From Dehalococcoidia bacterium (GTDB taxonomy: Bacteria > Chloroflexota > Dehalococcoidia > Dehalococcoidales > JAUVZE01): 10,551 nt of DNA. The stretch spans positions 1 to 10,551 of the forward strand of contig JAUVZE010000023.1 in NCBI GenBank assembly GCA_030602665.1, read 5' to 3'. The position numbers were made by a program, and so were the translations under genes. A model generated the notes under the pieces. That model was not told where the DNA came from, ran no database searches, and saw only the letters and a program-made list of their open reading frames with translations. This document shows, piece after piece, positions 7,324 to 10,551 of the stretch (position 1 is the first letter of the stretch; the number at the start of each line of letters is the position of its first letter).

Positions 7324-7381
7324 TTTAAGTTTGCCCGGGGAGGGGTATCTTACCCCTCCCCATAAAGGTAATGAACTTAAA
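7324..7381 (-). repeat. Strong nested stem-loop between the first two operon genes
   Basis: A perfect 11-base inverted repeat (GGGGAGGGGTA at 7337-7347, TACCCCTCCCC at 7351-7361) has a three-base loop. An outer perfect pair, TTTAAGTT (7324-7331) and AACTTAAA (7374-7381), can extend the structure through internal loops. No T-run follows on either strand, so it is not a standard terminator. It lies between the stop of the large binding-protein gene and the ribosome site of the next gene. It may protect the upstream message from 3' decay, or cause partial termination, so that the secreted protein is made in excess over the transporter. Confidence 0.8.
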
Positions 7382-7398
7382 AACTTTTGAGGCTAGGT

Positions 7399-9399
7399 CT
7401 AGGACGCTTCCTCTGCCCAGAAGATTACCGTCCCACTCTGCCCACCCATCCCGGTGTAGTACTCAGGAACAGTGAGCGTGCACAGACACTCAGCATAGTC
7501 ACCTCTCTCAATTTCTGAGCCAAACAAACTCCACAGTTTCTCGTCCAGCTTGAGTCCTTCTACATAGAGGTTTTCAGCTTCATCGGTAACGGTGCAAGTG
7601 ATTAACAGATTCCAGGCACCGGTATTGGTCAGGGTTATCGTATGCGGGTCGCTGGTGTCCCGAGGTCCCAGCTCACCAAAGTTGATACTGCTGGGGCTTA
7701 CTGTGAAGCTTATCGCTGGTATAATCTCAGCCACCAGGCCTACTTCACTGCTGGAGCCAGTACCAGTGCCTACCATGACCGTGACCCTATTACTGCGAAT
7801 GAAGCCATCCTTCTCAGCATATATGTTGAGGGTCATATCCGAATCTACAGTAATATCTACCGTCCCGTCAGACCCGGTAGTATAATTCTGGTCAGCGTGG
7901 ACGGTTGCCTCTTCGAGGGGAGACCATGCCTCAGTATCGTCATCGTAGTAGGCTACCGTAGCGGTGAACTGCTCACCCACATCCACTTCAGTTTCATCAA
8001 CCTCTATCCTGAGCGGCGGCTCACCCCACTCACCATAGTAGAAGAGAATTTCCTGATGTGGTGGGTCCGGGGGCGTCGTCTCATCCAGAATAAAGTCAGC
8101 CGCCCCAACCCAAGGGCTGTAGTAATCCACCCGGTACATCCAGCCACTCATACCTTGAGGCTCCTCACCATCTACTGAATAGAGATAAAGCCCGTAAGCC
8201 GTGTCTTGGACCACATAAGGAAAGTCACCGGCCTGAGACGCTTCATCCAGAGCCCCTAAGGCGGTAGGCTCGGGAAGGTAATGCTCATCTCCCTCATCAT
8301 CAATTATGGTTGACTCAGTAACGGTTACTGTGCCACTCCAAATAGTACTATTCTGCCCCTCAATTCTAACGACAACGCTTACCCCTTCTTCTGGTGTTGG
8401 TTCCAGCACAGCTACCGGATAAGGCTCACCCAGCAGTGCCGGTATGGCATAGGCGGTCATCAGGGCTTTGTTTGATGGTGTTCCTGACTGCCAGTTAAAG
8501 GAGCCATCCGGGTTCTGGAATGTTAGCAGGTCGTCAATTGGTGTATTGCCAGTTCCAGAAGTCCAGCCGGCACTAGTGGGGTCTTCACCAGCGGCTACTA
8601 TACCACCAATAGCCCAGGAATCAGTGGCTGAGTTATTTGGACCACCAGCAAAGCCCTCAAAGCCGCCACTGTCTATCTGTTTTGACTTAATGTAAGCTAG
8701 AGCATCAGTTATCGCTGTGGAACCCGTAGATTCTCCGGCAGCAATTAGAGCCATTATGGCGGATGCTGTCATGTCAACATCGCTAGCCGCCCCCACACCC
8801 ACGCCCCAGCCGCCATCACTGCTACTCTGGTTATCCTTAATAAAGGCTACCGAATTGGTGATAACCTCTGAGCTTGAACTCTGTCCGGCAGCAATTAAAC
8901 CCATAACTCCAAAGATATCATCGTTCAGAAGAGCAGCATCTCCAATTTGCGTGCCATCATAGGTTGATTCCATAAGGGAAACAAAGTCCTGACCGCCAAA
9001 ATCAGTCGGGTCTTCATCAGCGGCCGCAATTGCCAAGAGCATCCTAGCGTAGTCTGTCGCTGAGTCAGCGTCGCTGGCATTGGCAGCTAAATAGTCAACA
9101 ATGGACGGGTTACTGCTCACCTTCCAATCATTTGGGTCTTCCTCAGCAGCAGCGATAGCCATTACCACCCAGGCTGAGGTGGAGAAATCACTTATACTGC
9201 CATCACTATCCTGCTCGCCCCTGAGGTAATCCAGAGCATCAGCCACCTCAGAGCCACTCGTCTGGAAAGGATAAGAGGTTGCTCCCAATACTGGGGCACC
9301 AAGCAATGGTACCAATAATAGAGCACACGCAACTAATAAGCTAAGAACCACAGTAGTAAATCTTCTCTTCATTATTCTGGCTATTACCTCCGTAATCAT
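7399..9399 (-). CDS. Large secreted transcobalamin-like protein: alpha/alpha barrel, DUF4430 and Ig-like domains
   Basis: This protein has up to 666 residues; numbering here is from the ATG at 9399. Residue 10 (ATG at 9372) is the likelier start, because GGAGG lies 14 bases before it and it gives a normal signal peptide, MKRRF plus a hydrophobic core, cleaved near residue 40. Residues 48-325 hold six similar alpha-alpha units with cores such as AIAAAEEDP, AIAAADEDP, LIAAGQ, LIAAGE, IVAAGEDP and AIPALLG, interspersed with GGW/GGF turns as in prenyltransferase-like barrels. A DUF4430-like domain follows (339-456; WMYRVDYYSPWVGAADFIL). Two beta-rich Ig-like domains come next (about 460-543 and 561-663). 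No terpene-cyclase DxDD motif and no His or Cys occur in the barrel, so it is not a cyclase or prenyltransferase enzyme. There is no LPXTG motif or C-terminal helix. The order barrel then DUF4430 is that of transcobalamin, suggesting extracellular corrinoid capture. A structural or adhesin role is the main alternative. Confidence 0.88.
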   Translation of the reverse strand: MITEVIARIMKRRFTTVVLSLLVACALLLVPLLGAPVLGATSYPFQTSGSEVADALDYLRGEQDSDGSISDFSTSAWVVMAIAAAEEDPNDWKVSSNPSIVDYLAANASDADSATDYARMLLAIAAADEDPTDFGGQDFVSLMESTYDGTQIGDAALLNDDIFGVMGLIAAGQSSSSEVITNSVAFIKDNQSSSDGGWGVGVGAASDVDMTASAIMALIAAGESTGSTAITDALAYIKSKQIDSGGFEGFAGGPNNSATDSWAIGGIVAAGEDPTSAGWTSGTGNTPIDDLLTFQNPDGSFNWQSGTPSNKALMTAYAIPALLGEPYPVAVLEPTPEEGVSVVVRIEGQNSTIWSGTVTVTESTIIDDEGDEHYLPEPTALGALDEASQAGDFPYVVQDTAYGLYLYSVDGEEPQGMSGWMYRVDYYSPWVGAADFILDETTPPDPPHQEILFYYGEWGEPPLRIEVDETEVDVGEQFTATVAYYDDDTEAWSPLEEATVHADQNYTTGSDGTVDITVDSDMTLNIYAEKDGFIRSNRVTVMVGTGTGSSSEVGLVAEIIPAISFTVSPSSINFGELGPRDTSDPHTITLTNTGAWNLLITCTVTDEAENLYVEGLKLDEKLWSLFGSEIERGDYAECLCTLTVPEYYTGMGGQSGTVIFWAEEAS
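8032..8385 (-). other. DUF4430-like domain in the secreted protein
   Basis: Residues 339-456 follow the barrel directly through a Pro-Glu-rich linker. The pattern SVVVRIEG, TALGALDEA, GWMYRVDY, WVGAADFIL matches the order of elements in the second DUF4430 copy downstream in the operon. An insertion of acidic residues sits near 366-376. Confidence 0.65.
8425..9258 (-). other. Six-unit alpha/alpha barrel region of the secreted protein
   Basis: Residues 48-325. Inner-helix cores recur near residues 76-88, 117-131, 162-172, 213-223, 261-273 and 315-324, a period of about 41-54 residues. Six units are what a closed alpha6/alpha6 barrel needs. The region is rich in Asp, Glu, Ser and Gly and contains no His and no Cys. 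Confidence 0.75.
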
Positions 9400-9507
9400 C
9401 TTACTGTCTTTTAATTACCTTTAATCCTGCATATCACCCCCTTTAATTCTTATGGAAGTTGATTTGAGAAGTAATCAAGTGCACTAGACTTTTTTCTACT
9501 TCACTTA

Positions 9508-9528
9508 ATTATAACCAGCATTTATAAT
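9508..9528. promoter_or_regulatory. Candidate operator: inverted repeat over the operon promoter
   Basis: ATTATAA (9508-9514) and TTATAAT (9522-9528) form a perfect 7-base inverted repeat with a 7-base spacer. It covers the -10 element and much of the promoter spacer. A dimeric winged-helix protein bound here would block RNA polymerase, and the regulator encoded next door is the obvious candidate. AT-rich promoters produce such pairs by chance, so this is tentative. Confidence 0.4.
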
Positions 9529-9537
9529 CCTTGTCAA
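9508..9537 (-). promoter_or_regulatory. Consensus sigma70 promoter of the transporter operon
   Basis: On the minus strand, TTGACA (9537-9532) and TATAAT (9513-9508) both match consensus exactly and are separated by 18 bases. Transcription would begin near 9501, giving a leader of about 100 bases to the 9399 start or 130 to the 9372 start. That is too short for a usual cobalamin riboswitch, and no B12-box-like sequence is seen. The promoter lies in the gap downstream of the regulator gene. Confidence 0.85.
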
Positions 9538-9607
9538 GTCTAAATTCGGTGATTTTTCCTGGGATAAAAGAGTCTGTTCTTATCAGCTAGAGGTTTGTAG
9601 TAAGTAA

Positions 9608-10393
9608 TTAACTGAGTCTCAGGTCCAAGAGCCTATGTTTAATGCCCGCTTCTTCCAACCGCTTGATAAGCATCGGTATTTCTTCATCAACGCAAACTAT
9701 TACTGGGGACAGTCCACTATTAGCTGCTTCAATTACTGCCTCCCTAGCCCCGTAGATGTAATCAGGCTGGATACCTATCCGTTTTAGGGCAGTGAGTGCC
9801 TCAATACCCGCAGAGGCAATTGGTTTTCTACCCCTGCTGGCGCTTTGCAACTGGTCAAGGTCAACGTTTTTGGAGCCACCTTTTTGCATGTTGGGTACTT
9901 CCAGAACAGTAACTTCGCCTATTTCCAGCTTTATTATCCCCTGAATATTGGTAACACCGACATCCTCGCCTTCGTTAGCATCGGAAATGGCTATGCCTTT
10001 TGCGCCGACACTCAGGTCATCAATAGCAAATAACAGACCCTCCCTCATTACTAATCCTACAGTTTGTCCCTGAGATAAATTGCCGCCAGCAATAGTGCCC
10101 GTGACCTTAATATCACTTACTGCTTTCTCCGCCGACTTTAAGTACACCTGAAGTTCCTTGAGCTGTTGTAGCATCCAGTCGACGCCTTCAGTACTAACTT
10201 GATATCGTGAACGCCCGCGAGAGATAAGCAAACCATCCTTTAACAGCTGTTTTACGTAGTCGGATACTGCCTGAGGCGTAACATTGAGCGTCTTAGCAAT
10301 ATCCCTCTGCTGGATATTGGGCTGCATAGCGGCTATCTCGACCAGTATCTGGAATCTGGTGGCTGCATTTTTGTTACGTAATATTTCTACCAT
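9608..10393 (-). CDS. Winged-helix transcriptional regulator with a large C-terminal domain
   Basis: This 261-residue cytosolic protein has an N-terminal winged helix-turn-helix of MarR-like type at about residues 11-72: scaffold helix QQRDIAKTLNV, recognition helix TPQAVSDYVKQLLKDG (39-54) and wing SRGRSRYQVSTEG (58-70). A helical linker (73-95) leads to a C-terminal domain of about 165 residues. That domain has a beta-rich part (97-168; VTGTIAGGNL, GEDVGVTNIQGIIKLEIGEVTVLEVP) and an alpha/beta part (190-259; DYIYGAREAVIEAANSGLSPVIVCVDEE). I recall this arrangement mostly from archaeal regulators, and I cannot name its ligand. ATG follows GGGAG at about 10 bases. It is co-directional with and directly upstream of the ECF operon, so it may control it. 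The 5' part lies close to its own promoter at 10442-10450. Confidence 0.85.
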   Translation of the reverse strand: MVEILRNKNAATRFQILVEIAAMQPNIQQRDIAKTLNVTPQAVSDYVKQLLKDGLLISRGRSRYQVSTEGVDWMLQQLKELQVYLKSAEKAVSDIKVTGTIAGGNLSQGQTVGLVMREGLLFAIDDLSVGAKGIAISDANEGEDVGVTNIQGIIKLEIGEVTVLEVPNMQKGGSKNVDLDQLQSASRGRKPIASAGIEALTALKRIGIQPDYIYGAREAVIEAANSGLSPVIVCVDEEIPMLIKRLEEAGIKHRLLDLRLS

Positions 10394-10441
10394 GACTTCA
10401 GCACTCCCGTAGGTTAATCAAGCAAGCTTTCACTACAAGCT

Positions 10442-10450
10442 ATTATAGCA
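10442..10450 (-). promoter_or_regulatory. Extended -10 promoter of the regulator gene
   Basis: On the minus strand TGCTATAAT is an exact extended -10 element; the -35 region is poor. Transcription would start near 10435, about 40 bases before the ATG. An 11-base palindrome, GCTATTATAGC (10439-10449), covers the -10 and could be a site for self-regulation. Confidence 0.6.
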
Positions 10451-10492
10451 AGTTTTGCCCTGAAGAGTAATGGTCAGGCCAAGACTAGCTGA

Positions 10493-10521
10493 GTAACTTA
10501 GTGCTCCATTGCACCGGTTAC
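10493..10521. repeat. Interrupted stem-loop upstream of the regulator promoter
   Basis: On the plus strand GTAAC (10493-10497) pairs with GTTAC (10517-10521), and the inner GTGC (10501-10504) pairs with GCAC (10511-10514) around a six-base loop. The two stems are separated by a TTA/CG internal loop. No clear T-run follows on the minus strand. It may be the end of the upstream transcription unit or a protein site. Confidence 0.35.
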
Positions 10522-10551
10522 TATTTGCTTTCAGTACCTTAGCTCAAAACT

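Noticed and set aside
7642..8178. Plus-strand frame of 178 codons
   Set aside because: It is a shadow of the large secreted protein gene on the opposite strand; it has no plausible ribosome site or recognisable domain.
7399..9399. Terpene cyclase or prenyltransferase enzyme
   Set aside because: The barrel repeats resemble that fold, but the protein is secreted, lacks DxDD and zinc-ligand residues, and is fused to DUF4430 and Ig-like domains.
9400..9607. Cobalamin riboswitch before the operon
   Set aside because: The predicted leader is only about 100-130 bases, and I find no B12-box-like sequence on the minus strand here.
9538..9607. Intrinsic terminator after the regulator gene
   Set aside because: A weak pairing of GATAA with TTATC exists but has mismatches and no T-run; read-through into the operon cannot be excluded.

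Overview
The window looks like a chromosomal piece of a bacterium with a single-membrane or S-layer type envelope. My best guess is an uncultured Chloroflexota (Dehalococcoidia-like) organism, held with modest confidence. The reasons are the sigma70-type promoters, the energy-coupling factor (ECF) importer, large secreted Ig-domain proteins with no outer-membrane receptor gene, a tRNA without encoded CCA, and a regulator type that I associate with archaea and Dehalococcoidia. No gene here fixes the taxonomy.

Layout. Positions 1-1537 carry two plus-strand genes I do not recognise: a three-helix membrane protein and a soluble protein with a helix-hairpin-helix-like patch. Positions 1538-2175 hold no convincing gene. 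A plus-strand tRNA-Leu (anticodon TAG) lies at 2176-2257. From 9399 down to 2466, six minus-strand genes form one tightly packed operon. In transcription order they encode a large secreted protein with a six-repeat alpha/alpha barrel followed by a DUF4430 (transcobalamin C-terminal-like) domain; a small Ig-like protein with a C-terminal membrane anchor; a DUF4430 lipoprotein; EcfT; a fused double EcfA ATPase; and an ECF substrate-binding S component. The last five reading frames overlap one another by 4 to 14 bases. The first gene is separated from them by a 91-base gap containing a strong stem-loop. A consensus promoter (TTGACA, 18 bases, TATAAT) precedes the first gene. Upstream of it, a minus-strand winged-helix regulator (9608-10393) has its own extended -10 promoter.

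How it may work. The barrel plus DUF4430 order is the two-domain architecture of animal transcobalamin and intrinsic factor. I infer that the operon is a corrinoid (vitamin B12-like) capture and import system. Secreted and lipid-anchored DUF4430 proteins would bind the ligand outside the cell and hand it to the S component, and the EcfT-EcfA motor would drive uptake. The ECF assignment is firm. The corrinoid substrate is an inference, and no cobalamin riboswitch is visible in the short leader.
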